From an uncultured Clostridia bacterium (lineage in GTDB: Bacteria; Bacillota; Clostridia; Lachnospirales; CAMVHY01): a stretch of DNA of 64,000 nt. The DNA lies in the NCBI GenBank assembly GCA_947427385.1, contig CANEHT010000006.1:1-64000 (forward strand). The letters are read 5' to 3'. The position numbers and the translations under genes are program-made. The notes below the pieces were generated by a model. The model did not search any database and was not told where the DNA came from. It worked only from the letters and a program-made list of their open reading frames with translations. Of the stretch, positions 19,795-28,813 are shown piece after piece; position 1 is the first letter of the stretch, and every line of letters starts with the position of its first letter.

Positions 19795-20457
19795 ATGCAA
19801 GAGAAAAATTTAATATTGATTTACGAGAAAGGTTCCGGATTTTTAAAAAATTGTTATAAAGACGTAAATGTGATAAACAATTTTGAAAGAAAAGAAAAAT
19901 TTTCGCAGGCTATATGTTTTAAATTAAGTTTATATCCACAAGATAAGCAATTAAAAATTTTAAAGTTAATTTTATCAGAAAAAAGTAAATTGCCACATGA
20001 GATTAAACAAAGTTTAAGAATTAATTATTTTGAATTATTTCCAGGTAGTATAAAAAAATTAGCGCGTAATGAATTACATCTAAATAAAAAAACTTTATTT
20101 AAATTTTACAAAAAATTATTTTTTATATGTAAAAATGATCCTAAAAAAATTTTTAACTTGTTACAAAAAATTGTTAATGACGATAAAACAATTCCTGAAT
20201 TTAAAAAAGTTATTTACCAAAATGTAAATAGAGTTTTATATTTATTTACAGAAAATAAAGCTGATAGGCAAAAAATATTTCAGGATATGTTAAATACATT
20301 ACCCAATGAAAATGATTTTGATTATTCAAAGAAATTTAAATGCGCAGTAAAATCTTTAAAGGGAAATTTTAATAAATTAGTTCTTGAAAGTAAAGAGGAT
20401 GAAAATCTTATTCCGCCATTAATTGATGATGAACATAATCTTCCAATTAGAGTTTGA
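19795..20457 (+). CDS. Downstream part of the split helical-repeat gene
   Basis: This ORF of 220 residues from its first ATG is open in frame from 19726, immediately after the A tract, and no SD precedes the ATG. It carries two more copies of the helical repeat (QLKILKLILSEKSKLPHEIK and a later KKIFNLLQKIVNDDKTIPEF segment), matching those at the end of the upstream ORF. That continuity argues for a single ancestral protein of about 755 residues. It is Lys/Leu/Asn-rich and predicted all-helical. Its function is unknown. Confidence 0.6.
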   Translation: MQEKNLILIYEKGSGFLKNCYKDVNVINNFERKEKFSQAICFKLSLYPQDKQLKILKLILSEKSKLPHEIKQSLRINYFELFPGSIKKLARNELHLNKKTLFKFYKKLFFICKNDPKKIFNLLQKIVNDDKTIPEFKKVIYQNVNRVLYLFTENKADRQKIFQDMLNTLPNENDFDYSKKFKCAVKSLKGNFNKLVLESKEDENLIPPLIDDEHNLPIRV

Positions 20458-20511
20458 TTTCAAAATAAAATCAAATTTTGTTTCAAAAATAAATCTATAT
20501 AAAGTAATATG

Positions 20512-20550
20512 AAATAAAAGCCAAAAAATTTTTCTTGGCTTTTATTTTTT
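20512..20550 (+). terminator. Rho-independent terminator
   Basis: AAATAAAAGCCAA and TTGGCTTTTATTT pair around an A/T-rich loop and are followed by T. It lies after the split helical-repeat gene. Confidence 0.8.
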
Positions 20551-20562
20551 ATTGCGTATAAT
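20535..20562 (+). promoter_or_regulatory. Possible promoter of the signal peptidase operon
   Basis: TTGGCT (20535-20540) and a consensus TATAAT (20557-20562) have a 16-bp spacer. The -35 element lies within the right arm of the preceding terminator. Confidence 0.5.
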
Positions 20563-20594
20563 ATTTGATGGATAGAAATTTTGGAGATGACAAG

Positions 20595-21092
20595 ATGAAA
20601 ATTTTAACCAATTGGTTTAACGCTTTTATACTTTTATTTGTATTTTTTGTGTTAATGTTTTTTTTATTTTGGCCGTTTATTATTATTGGTGATTCAATGC
20701 AAAATACTTTACAAAATCATGATCGTATTTGTGCATCACGATTATTATCTCAATTTGATTTAAAACGTGGCGATATTATTATTTGCAAACATGGCGGGAA
20801 AATTATTATTAAACGTATAATTGCATTGCCATCGGAAAAATTATCTATCAAAAATAATTTAGTTTATATCAATGAAAAAATTTTGAATGAGCCATATGTT
20901 TGTGGCACTACGACAAATGATATCGATATTATTTTAAATACGGATGAATATTTTATTATGGGTGATAATAGAAATTTTAGTGTTGACAGCAGAATTTTTG
21001 CTCCGATAAATAAATCAGATATTGTTGCAAAAGCTTTATTTAAATTTTTCCCTAAACTTGAATCTATTAATTATAATTGGGAGGATAATTAA
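20595..21092 (+). CDS. lepB: Signal peptidase I
   Basis: The enzyme cleaves signal peptides from exported preproteins on the outer face of the membrane. The 165 residues contain one N-terminal transmembrane helix, the catalytic Ser in IIGDSMQNTL (near residue 34), the Lys base in IIIKRIIALPSE (near 75), and YFIMGDNRNFSVDSR. The ATG at 20595 follows GGAGATG. It overlaps the YitT gene by one base. Confidence 0.93.
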   Translation: MKILTNWFNAFILLFVFFVLMFFLFWPFIIIGDSMQNTLQNHDRICASRLLSQFDLKRGDIIICKHGGKIIIKRIIALPSEKLSIKNNLVYINEKILNEPYVCGTTTNDIDIILNTDEYFIMGDNRNFSVDSRIFAPINKSDIVAKALFKFFPKLESINYNWEDN

Positions 21093-21937
21093 TGAAAATC
21101 CGTAAGGAATTTTGGTATATTAATTTCGGATTGCTCTTAATTGCTTTAGATATCCATCTTTTTAAAACGCCAAATAATTTCGCATTAGGTGGAACTAGTG
21201 GTATTTCAATTATTACTCGCTATTATTTCCCTAATATTCGTATCGGCTTTTTAATGTTCGTATTGAATTTAATTTTCCTTTTGTTCGGTTATTTTATTTT
21301 GGGTAAAAAATTTGTCGTTAATACTATTTATGGTTCATTCGTTCTTTCATCAATGGTATGGCTATTAGATATTTTTTTTCCAATTAAATCGCCATTAACA
21401 AATCAAAAATTAATGGAGCTCGTTTACAGCGTATTTTTACCGGGAATTGGAAATGCTATCGTTTTCAGTTATAATTCTACTACCGGTGGAACGGATATAT
21501 TGGGCAAAATAATTAGCAAACTTTTTAAAATCAAAATTAGTATTTCAATGTTAATTCTGGATTTTATTATTGCATTTTGTACGGGATTATTTTTTGGCGT
21601 TGAAACTTGTTTGTTCTCAATTCTTGGTGTATGTCTTAAATCTTTTGTGCTTGATTCCGTGATGGAAAGTATTCACGTCTTTAAAATTTTAGTTATAATA
21701 ACGGAGAAAAGTGATGACGTAAAAAGATTTATATGCGATAATATTCATCGTGGTGCAACAATTCATAGAGCTAATGGTGCATTTACGCAAAAACAATACG
21801 ATGTAATTACGGTAATATTGTCGCGAAATCAAGCAGCTGTTTTGCAAAATTATATAAAATCGATTGACCCAAAAGCATTTATTTCGATTACGAATTCATC
21901 GCATATAATTGGGAATGGGTTTGACCGATTTGATTAA
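21092..21937 (+). CDS. YitT family membrane protein
   Basis: The 281 residues have five or six hydrophobic helices and a C-terminal DUF2179-like cytoplasmic domain (HRGATIHRANGAFTQKQYDVI), the usual YitT architecture. An N-terminal GGTSGISIITRYYF and a central GNAIVFSYNSTTGGTDILGKII are typical of the family. The transported substrate is not established. It is coupled to the signal peptidase gene by a stop/start overlap. Its 5' part is rich in C- and T-ending codons. Confidence 0.92.
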   Translation: MKIRKEFWYINFGLLLIALDIHLFKTPNNFALGGTSGISIITRYYFPNIRIGFLMFVLNLIFLLFGYFILGKKFVVNTIYGSFVLSSMVWLLDIFFPIKSPLTNQKLMELVYSVFLPGIGNAIVFSYNSTTGGTDILGKIISKLFKIKISISMLILDFIIAFCTGLFFGVETCLFSILGVCLKSFVLDSVMESIHVFKILVIITEKSDDVKRFICDNIHRGATIHRANGAFTQKQYDVITVILSRNQAAVLQNYIKSIDPKAFISITNSSHIIGNGFDRFD

Positions 21938-21962
21938 TTTATTTTACAAAGGAGAAATAAAG

Positions 21963-23225
21963 ATGAAATTCAAAAATTTTTTACTGTTTATTTTTATTGT
22001 TTGTATTGCTGTCGGAATAAATTTTATGGCATATTACGGTGTTGGGCCCAAAAATTTATTCAGTATCAAAAATATAAAATTAGGATTAGATTTACGTGGC
22101 GGTGTCTCAATAATTTATCAAGCTGATAAAGAAAATCCGACAACAGCGGAAATGAATTCAGCAAAATCGTTGCTACAAGGACGACTCGATAGAAAAAATT
22201 TTACGGAAGCACAAGTTGCAATTCAGGGAACAAATCGTATACGCGTCGATATTCCCGGAGTTGAAAATGCAGAGGAAGCTGTGGAGGAAATCGGTAAGAC
22301 TGCACAATTAATTTTTTGTGATGAAAATGGACAAGTTTTATTATCAGGCTCTGAAATAAAAAATGCTAGCAAACAAGTCGCACAAAAAGATAATAAAACT
22401 GAAATAATGGTTGCTTTGGAATTTACGAGTGAAGGTCAAAAGTTGTTTGAAGAGGCAACAGAAAAAAATATCGGTAAAAGAATTTGTATTTGCCTCGACG
22501 ATGCAATAATAAGTATGCCGACTGTTCAACAAAAAATTACCGGAGGTAATGCAACGATTACGGGCGATTTTAATGCAAAATCGGCTGAAGAATTGGCGGC
22601 ATTAATTCGTGCAGGTTCATTGCCATTTAATTTAAAAATTATAAGTTTGGATAATGTTGGGGCAAAACTTGGAGCTGATGCGCTCGAAACAAGTTTAAAG
22701 GCTGGAGTTCTTGGAACATTGCTTGTAATTTTATTTATGCTTATCTTTTACAAAATTCTTGGATTCGCAGCTGATATTGCGTTGTTCATTTATGTAGGTT
22801 TGGTTCTATCATTATTGAGTTTATTTTCAGTTACTTTAACTTTGCCGGGCATCGCCGGAATTATTTTATCTGTTGGTATGGCGGTTGACGCGAACGTAAT
22901 TATTTTTGAGAGAATAAAAAATGAATTGGAAAATAAAAAAAGTATGCGTGTGTCAATTAAATCAGGTTTTGCTAAAGCTTTTTCTGCTATCTTTGACGGC
23001 AATATTACAACTCTTATTGCGGCTTTGGTTTTATATTGTTTCGGTTCGGGACCTGTAAAAGGTTTCGCACAAACTTTATCGCTCGGAATTATTATTTCAA
23101 TGTTTACGGCGCTCATTGTTACACGTTTTATAATAAACAGTTTGGTTGGAATGGGATTGAGCAATGTGAAATTTTTTGGAGTGAAAGGAGAAATTTCAAA
23201 TGAAAATAGTAGAAAACAAAAATAA
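21963..23225 (+). CDS. secD: Protein translocase subunit SecD
   Basis: SecD works with SecF at SecYEG, using the proton gradient to help complete protein export. The 420 residues have an N-terminal helix, KLGLDLRGGVSIIYQ, an extracellular P1 region with RIRVDIPGV, and a C-terminal block of five helices with VGMAVDANVIIFERIKNE. The ATG at 21963 follows AAAGGAG. It overlaps secF by 26 bp. No yajC is present next to it. Confidence 0.97.
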   Translation: MKFKNFLLFIFIVCIAVGINFMAYYGVGPKNLFSIKNIKLGLDLRGGVSIIYQADKENPTTAEMNSAKSLLQGRLDRKNFTEAQVAIQGTNRIRVDIPGVENAEEAVEEIGKTAQLIFCDENGQVLLSGSEIKNASKQVAQKDNKTEIMVALEFTSEGQKLFEEATEKNIGKRICICLDDAIISMPTVQQKITGGNATITGDFNAKSAEELAALIRAGSLPFNLKIISLDNVGAKLGADALETSLKAGVLGTLLVILFMLIFYKILGFAADIALFIYVGLVLSLLSLFSVTLTLPGIAGIILSVGMAVDANVIIFERIKNELENKKSMRVSIKSGFAKAFSAIFDGNITTLIAALVLYCFGSGPVKGFAQTLSLGIIISMFTALIVTRFIINSLVGMGLSNVKFFGVKGEISNENSRKQK

Positions 23226-24072
23226 ATTTTTTTTGCTGTCACTCATAATAATTTTGGTTGGTGTAGCGTTCATGATTTACAATTATGTGAATGGCAATGG
23301 CATTTTTAATTATGATGTTGAATTTTCTGGCGGGACGTCAATTCGTATTGATATCGGTAAAGATTTTTCAAACGAAGATATTGAAAAGACGGTTTCAAAA
23401 ATTACGGGGCAATCATCTGCGCAAATTCAACGTGTTTTAAATAAAAATCAAGTTATGATAAAAATAAAATCGACGGATAAAAAAATTCGTGATGATTTAA
23501 TTGATGAGCTCGCAAAAAATTATGGATTTGATAAAAAATCTGTAGCTATTTCGGATATCAGTGCAACTATTAGCAATGAAATGCAACGTAGCGCAATAAT
23601 TGCTGTGGTACTCGCATGTTTGGCAATTTTGATTTACATTTCAATTCGCTTCAAAAATATAAAAACTGGTTCGTGTGCTGTCATTGCTCTTTTACACGAC
23701 ACAATCATTACAATATTAAGTTACGCTGTCTTTCGTATTCCACTGAATTATTCTTTTATCGCTGTTGTTCTTACAATTTTAGGTTATTCAATAAATGCAA
23801 CGATAGTAATATTTGACCGAATGCGCGAGAATAAAATGTTTAATATAAAAGATGATGCAGAATTTGTCGATAAAAGTGTTACGCAAACTATGCGGCGTTC
23901 ACTTTTTACTTCATTGACAACTTTACTTTCTATTATTTGTTTATATTTCATGGGAGTGGCGTCAATCAAAGATTTTTCATTGCCAATTATAATCGGAATA
24001 ATTTGTGGAACTTACTCATCAATTTGTATTGCAACGTCATTATGGTTTGTTATGAATAAAAAATCGGCATAG
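23200..24072 (+). CDS. secF: Protein translocase subunit SecF
   Basis: This is the partner of SecD in the export motor. The 290 residues contain the SecF signature DVEFSGGTSIRIDI near residue 40 and the conserved membrane segment INATIVIFDRMREN near 205, with six hydrophobic helices. AAAGGAG lies before its ATG, inside the end of secD. A strong terminator follows. Confidence 0.97.
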   Translation: MKIVENKNKFFLLSLIIILVGVAFMIYNYVNGNGIFNYDVEFSGGTSIRIDIGKDFSNEDIEKTVSKITGQSSAQIQRVLNKNQVMIKIKSTDKKIRDDLIDELAKNYGFDKKSVAISDISATISNEMQRSAIIAVVLACLAILIYISIRFKNIKTGSCAVIALLHDTIITILSYAVFRIPLNYSFIAVVLTILGYSINATIVIFDRMRENKMFNIKDDAEFVDKSVTQTMRRSLFTSLTTLLSIICLYFMGVASIKDFSLPIIIGIICGTYSSICIATSLWFVMNKKSA

Positions 24073-24105
24073 AAATGGGATGCGAGAAAGCATCCCATTT
24101 TTTTT
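24073..24105. terminator. Terminator between secF and the DUF1540 gene
   Basis: AAATGGGATGC and GCATCCCATTT form a perfect 11-bp stem with a six-base loop, followed by T. It overlaps the stop of the convergent DUF1540 gene. Confidence 0.92.
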
Positions 24106-24259
24106 ATATTTCTGGCTCGAAACTATTACATTCGGTATCTTTTTTATGACGTGCTTCAAAATTTGATTCGCCAACTTCAATATTTGGTAATGTACAAAAA
24201 TTATTTTTATTATTATGGCGGCAATTAATAACTTTACATTGAATTTCCTGATTTGGCAT
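24104..24259 (-). CDS. Small DUF1540-type Cys-rich protein
   Basis: A 51-residue ORF on the minus strand starts with ATG preceded by GGAGGTG at good spacing. The pattern EIQCKVINCRHN, then NFCTLPNIEV, then DTECNSF fits DUF1540: four spaced cysteines and a C-terminal T-x-C-x-S-F. Members are short and common in spore-forming Bacillota; their role is not known. The four Cys suggest metal or disulfide binding (inference). Confidence 0.85.
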   Translation of the reverse strand: MPNQEIQCKVINCRHNNKNNFCTLPNIEVGESNFEARHKKDTECNSFEPEI

Positions 24260-24358
24260 TTTATACACCTCCATTCGTTAAATATTATTGACAGTGCCAA
24301 AAAAAATATACAAGTTCTAAAGATTTTTGAAGTGAATAAAACAATATAGGTGAAGGAA

Positions 24359-25150
24359 ATGAGATATCGCAAGCCGGACTATGTCACTAATTTTTTGTCA
24401 ATATGTTTTTTAATATTATTAGGTGCATTAGTGCATAACAGAGTATATATCAAAACAATTGTACCAAAAGAAATTATTGCGGCATTTCAAATGCCTTATA
24501 AAACTTTTGCTAAGCTTCAAACCCTTTCACAAAAATATAATATTCCACTCGAGGAAATCTTGAGTGTTTATTCGCTTGAGAATAAATTTTTCCCGAATAA
24601 ATCAAATATTGAACCTGAGGATGAAATCGAAAAAAATTTAATCGTAAATTACAATACGATTAAAAAAAAACATAAAAACATTCGACAATATACTCGTATG
24701 TTTAAAAATATTCTTGACGAAATTAAATGTTTTCCAATACAAAATGGCAGCGATTATATTTTTGGTGATAGCTGGGAAAGAAAGACGAATGGTAAAATCC
24801 CACAAGGCTGCGATATTTTTGACCGCGAAAATATTTCCGGCCGTATTCCAATTATAAATGTAAGTGATGGCGAAATTGCAAATATATGTTGGGATGACAA
24901 TCTCGGCTACAATATTGAAGTAAAAACTTCGAGCGGCAATGTTTATTTATATTGCTGTTTGGAAAAATTTGCGGACGGCCTCGAAAAAAATTCGAAAGTA
25001 AAAGCTGGCCAAACTTTAGGATATATGGGCAAGAAAGAAAATTTTGTACATTTACATTTTTGTATAAATCCAAAGGTAAAATTTGCGGACAAAAATTTTT
25101 TTATCGATCCATATTTATTTTTACGAATGGTTGAGGCAAAAAAAAATTAA
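24359..25150 (+). CDS. LytM/M23-type protein with degenerate metal site (SpoIIQ-like layout)
   Basis: The 263 residues have one N-terminal transmembrane helix (about 10-30), a LysM-like helical part (LSQKYNIPLEEILSVYSLEN), and a C-terminal LytM domain. The HxH motif is present (FVHLHFCIN). However, the first metal ligand, usually His in H-x3-D, is Pro in IPQGCDIFD, so zinc binding is probably lost. SpoIIQ of B. subtilis likewise has a membrane helix plus an incomplete LytM site and acts in forespore engulfment; equating the two is inference. ATG at 24359 after AGGTGAAGG. It overlaps the convergent decarboxylase gene by 4 bp. Confidence 0.8.
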   Translation: MRYRKPDYVTNFLSICFLILLGALVHNRVYIKTIVPKEIIAAFQMPYKTFAKLQTLSQKYNIPLEEILSVYSLENKFFPNKSNIEPEDEIEKNLIVNYNTIKKKHKNIRQYTRMFKNILDEIKCFPIQNGSDYIFGDSWERKTNGKIPQGCDIFDRENISGRIPIINVSDGEIANICWDDNLGYNIEVKTSSGNVYLYCCLEKFADGLEKNSKVKAGQTLGYMGKKENFVHLHFCINPKVKFADKNFFIDPYLFLRMVEAKKN

Positions 25151-26505
25151 TGTTCAACAATCGCGACAAAATTTTCTTTTACACCCAAAACATTTATACC
25201 TTTATTCATATAATTTTTCACCGACTCAATTATTTCTTGACTGATAATTTCGCCGGGAATTATTAAGGGAATTCCGGGCGGATAAACGGTAATATAATCG
25301 GCACTGATTTTATTTAAGCTTTTTTCTAATTTTACATACTTTTTGCTTTTTAAATTTGTTTGCTTTACTGAAAGTGCAGTTTTTAATTTTATGGGAGTTT
25401 CTTGCTCAAAATGTAATTTTTTATATTCACAATTTTTTTCGAGATAGTTGATTGCATGAATTAATTTTTCAAATCCCAAATCGGTATCGGCAATCGAAGA
25501 GAGTGCGATAAAATGATTTAAGCCTTGCATTTCAATTTGTATAGAAAATTTGTCGCGTAAAATTTTTTCTGCGTTTATATTTGAATTCACAAAAAAAGTT
25601 AATTTACTGATATCTAAATCATTAAATCCAAAATTTTTTGCGTCAAATTTATTTGCAAGATGAATAATTTTATTATCAGATAAAATATTTCTTACGTCTT
25701 CCAATTTTTTCGCATATTTATCAAAAAAATTTGGCTGAGAAATTTTTTTAAGTGTACTATCAATTATGCTCATAAAAATATATGAAGGGCTTGACGTTTG
25801 AAACATTGTTAAATATTTTTTTACACGTTCGGTATCAATTAAATTGCTGTTTATATGTAAAACAGCGCTTTGTGTAAGACACGGTAAAGTTTTATGTAAA
25901 CTATTAATGACAATATCTGCTCCGGATTTTATTGCTGAGAGCGGAAATTTTTCATGAAAAATAAAATGTGAGCCATGCGCTTCGTCGACAATTAAAATTT
26001 TTTTATATTGATGTGTGAGCTGTGCAATTTTTTTTACATCTAAGCAAAATCCTTCATAATTTGGACTTGTAACAAAAACCGCTTTCACATTACTTTTTTG
26101 TCGCAATAAATTTTCCAGTTCATCATAATTTATTGCATTCCAAAAATTTTTTCCGTATAAATAATGTGCGTGAACGCCGGAAAGTTCCAGTGCATTATAA
26201 AAACTTTTGTGGCTGTTGCGCATCGCAATTATTTCATCATTTTCATTACAAACTGAAAAAATTGTCGACATAATGGCTGAACTCGCACCATTTACAACAA
26301 AAAAACTTTTGTGGCAACCGAAAATTTTTGCACAATTTTCTTGTGCATCTTTTATAATTCCGTTTGGGTTATGTAAATTATCCAAGCCGTCGATTTCTGT
26401 CATATCCAAATTTAATAAATCTTGGCCGATAAAATTTTTATTGCGCTTGTGACCGGGCATATGAAATGGATATAAATTTTTTAGCTGCAAAATTTTTTCT
26501 TCCAA
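25147..26505 (-). CDS. Orn/Lys/Arg decarboxylase family PLP enzyme
   Basis: The 452 residues form a fold type I PLP enzyme. PFHMPGHKRN, FVVNGASSAIMSTIF, LIVDEAHGSHF and the Schiff-base Lys in INSLHKTLPCLTQSAVLH (near residue 215) match the major domain of basic amino acid decarboxylases. As in short Gram-positive forms, the N-terminal wing domain is absent. The C-terminal region has the YPPGIPLIIPGE motif. The start is TTG with AAGGAG upstream. Whether the substrate is Lys, Arg or Orn cannot be told from the sequence. It is divergent from recJ, only 41 bp away. Confidence 0.93.
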   Translation of the reverse strand: MEEKILQLKNLYPFHMPGHKRNKNFIGQDLLNLDMTEIDGLDNLHNPNGIIKDAQENCAKIFGCHKSFFVVNGASSAIMSTIFSVCNENDEIIAMRNSHKSFYNALELSGVHAHYLYGKNFWNAINYDELENLLRQKSNVKAVFVTSPNYEGFCLDVKKIAQLTHQYKKILIVDEAHGSHFIFHEKFPLSAIKSGADIVINSLHKTLPCLTQSAVLHINSNLIDTERVKKYLTMFQTSSPSYIFMSIIDSTLKKISQPNFFDKYAKKLEDVRNILSDNKIIHLANKFDAKNFGFNDLDISKLTFFVNSNINAEKILRDKFSIQIEMQGLNHFIALSSIADTDLGFEKLIHAINYLEKNCEYKKLHFEQETPIKLKTALSVKQTNLKSKKYVKLEKSLNKISADYITVYPPGIPLIIPGEIISQEIIESVKNYMNKGINVLGVKENFVAIVEH

Positions 26506-26546
26506 CTATTTTGCTCCTTTCTGGTAAAATATTTGAGGTGAGAAAA

Positions 26547-28295
26547 ATGAAAAAGTGGATTATAAATAAAAATGATGCCGATTTGGAACTTATGTCAAAA
26601 GTTTTAAAAATTGACCGCCAAATCGCAAACATATTAGCTAACAGAAATATCCGTACAAAAAATACCGCAATTAAATTTTTAAATCCAAATTTGAAATTTT
26701 TACACGATACGCGCGCGATGAAAGACATGGATAAATTAATTGACATAATAAAAATTGCGATTGCAGAACAGAAAAAAATTACAGTTTATGGCGATTATGA
26801 TGTCGATGGAGTTATGAGCACAGTTATTTTATTTAAAACTTTATTAAAAATTAATGCTGATGTCGATTTTTATTTACCGTCACGTACGGATGATGGCTTC
26901 GGATTAAATATCAACGCGATAGATAAAATTCATAAAAATGGTACGAAATTGATAATAACTTGCGACAATGGAATTGCTGCTGTAAAAGAAATTGAACACG
27001 CAAAAAAATTGAGAATGGAAATTATAATCGTCGACCACCATACACCAAGTACTGACGCTGAAAAAGATATTTTGCCGGAAGCTGATGCCATTGTCGATAA
27101 CAAACAAAAAGATTGTCAATATCCTTTTAAAATGTTGTGCGCCAGTGGTATGGTTTACAAAATTTCAAAATTGTTGCTTGATGAATTTAATATAGAATTT
27201 GACGATGATTTTCTTGTATTCGCTGCAATTGCAACTTTATGCGATGTTGTGCCGCTCATAGATGAAAATCGTATTATTGCAAAATGTGGACTCGATTTGA
27301 TAAACGACAAAAAAGTTAAAAACAAAGGACTTATTTCGCTTCTTAAATTCAACAAAATTTATAATCGTAAAATTAATTCTGACGATATCGCTTTTATAAT
27401 CGGACCGTGTATAAATGCGTGCGGACGAATAAAATCTGCCAATCTCGCCGCAGAATTATTTTTAACGGAAGATGAAGAACTTGCGTTTGAAATTTGCCAA
27501 TTAAATTACGAACGAAAAATAATGACAAAAGAGGCATGCCGTGAAATTTTCCAAGAGCTTGAAAATTATGATTTAATACAAAATCCAGTAATTGTTTACT
27601 ATAATAATAACATTGCGGAAAGTATTGCAGGTATTGTTGCGGGAAAAATCAAGGAAAAATATTATCATCCGGTAATTTTTTTTACTGACAGTAATAATAT
27701 AATAAAAGGTTCGGCGCGCTCAATTGACAGTTATAATATGTTTGATGAATTACAAAAATGTCGTGATTTATTTTTAAAATTTGGTGGCCATACAATGGCG
27801 GCGGGAATATCGATGCAAAAAGAAAATTTTGATTTGTTAAGTGAGAAATTAAATTCTAATTGTCAATTAAGTAGTGATGATTTTGTCGCAAAAATAGATA
27901 TTGATGCAAAACTTGATATCGATAAGATAAATTATGATATCGCAAAAAAATTAATGGTGCTCGCACCGTTTGGCCATAAAAATCGTGAGCCACTTTTTAT
28001 TTGTCAGAATGTTCACGTTGAAAAATTAAATGCGATCGAGGATAAAAATACGCTTATATTTTCTTTGTGCAAAAATAAAAAATCTATCAAGGCAATTTGT
28101 TTTGGTATGTATGAACAATTCCATGAACAACTTTTATTTCATTACGATAATTATGAGAGTGTGAAAATTTTAAATGGCGTCTTGAAAGATATTGACTTGG
28201 TCCTCGACATAGTTTACAGTATAGAAATAAATGAGTTTAATAATGATATTTGCTTGCAGTTACGGCTGAAAGATTTTATGATCGAAGGAGATTAA
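26547..28295 (+). CDS. recJ: Single-stranded-DNA-specific exonuclease RecJ
   Basis: RecJ degrades single-stranded DNA 5' to 3' in recombination and repair. The 582 residues show the DHH motifs VYGDYDVDGVMSTV and IIVDHHTPS in the first domain, NACGRI, and the DHHA1 motif FGGHTMAAGISM near residue 415. The ATG at 26547 follows GAGGTGAG; the longer reading from 26466 lies over the divergent gene's start. apt starts one base after the stop, suggesting an operon. Confidence 0.96.
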   Translation: MKKWIINKNDADLELMSKVLKIDRQIANILANRNIRTKNTAIKFLNPNLKFLHDTRAMKDMDKLIDIIKIAIAEQKKITVYGDYDVDGVMSTVILFKTLLKINADVDFYLPSRTDDGFGLNINAIDKIHKNGTKLIITCDNGIAAVKEIEHAKKLRMEIIIVDHHTPSTDAEKDILPEADAIVDNKQKDCQYPFKMLCASGMVYKISKLLLDEFNIEFDDDFLVFAAIATLCDVVPLIDENRIIAKCGLDLINDKKVKNKGLISLLKFNKIYNRKINSDDIAFIIGPCINACGRIKSANLAAELFLTEDEELAFEICQLNYERKIMTKEACREIFQELENYDLIQNPVIVYYNNNIAESIAGIVAGKIKEKYYHPVIFFTDSNNIIKGSARSIDSYNMFDELQKCRDLFLKFGGHTMAAGISMQKENFDLLSEKLNSNCQLSSDDFVAKIDIDAKLDIDKINYDIAKKLMVLAPFGHKNREPLFICQNVHVEKLNAIEDKNTLIFSLCKNKKSIKAICFGMYEQFHEQLLFHYDNYESVKILNGVLKDIDLVLDIVYSIEINEFNNDICLQLRLKDFMIEGD

Positions 28296-28296
28296 T

Positions 28297-28812
28297 ATGG
28301 ATTTAAAAAAAGTAATACGAAATATAAATGATTTCCCGCAAAAAGGTATTTTGTTCTACGATATAACTACTATTTTAAATTCACCCGATGCTCTTAGTTT
28401 CGCAATCGATAAAATGGCTGAAAAGATAAGCAATATCGATTTCGATTTAATTGCATGCCCAGAATCTCGCGGATTTATTTTCGGTATGCCATTGGCATAT
28501 AAATTAAAAAAAGGTTTTGTACCGGCGCGAAAGCCCGGTAAACTTCCGTATAAAATTGTAAGTAAATCATATTCGCTTGAGTATGGCACAAATTCTATCG
28601 AAATTCATGCTGATGCAATAAAGCCTGGACAAAAAGTTGTTGTGGTTGATGATTTATTAGCAACTGGTGGAACTTGTAAAGCGTTAGCGGAATTAGTAGA
28701 AGAAGTTGGAGGAGAAGTTATGGCCATAGAATTTTTAATAGAGTTGAAAGATTTAAATGGTCGTAAAAATTTGTCTAAGTATCAAAACATTTTGTCAGTG
28801 ATAGATTACTGA
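28297..28812 (+). CDS. apt: Adenine phosphoribosyltransferase
   Basis: Apt salvages adenine to AMP using PRPP. The 171 residues have the PRPP-binding motif VVVVDDLLATGGTCKA near residue 110, the N-terminal FPQKGILFYDITTIL, and PESRGFIFGMPLAY. The length is normal. It is placed directly after recJ, as in many Bacillota where relA would follow; here the convergent lepA lies one base away instead. Confidence 0.98.
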   Translation: MDLKKVIRNINDFPQKGILFYDITTILNSPDALSFAIDKMAEKISNIDFDLIACPESRGFIFGMPLAYKLKKGFVPARKPGKLPYKIVSKSYSLEYGTNSIEIHADAIKPGQKVVVVDDLLATGGTCKALAELVEEVGGEVMAIEFLIELKDLNGRKNLSKYQNILSVIDY

Positions 28813-28813
28813 T

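Noticed and set aside
22790-23242. 150-residue ORF antisense to secD
   Set aside because: It is a long shadow frame of a well conserved gene with no SD or family match.
24040-24372. 110-residue minus-strand ORF
   Set aside because: It overlaps the better supported DUF1540 gene in another frame, has no SD and crosses a terminator.
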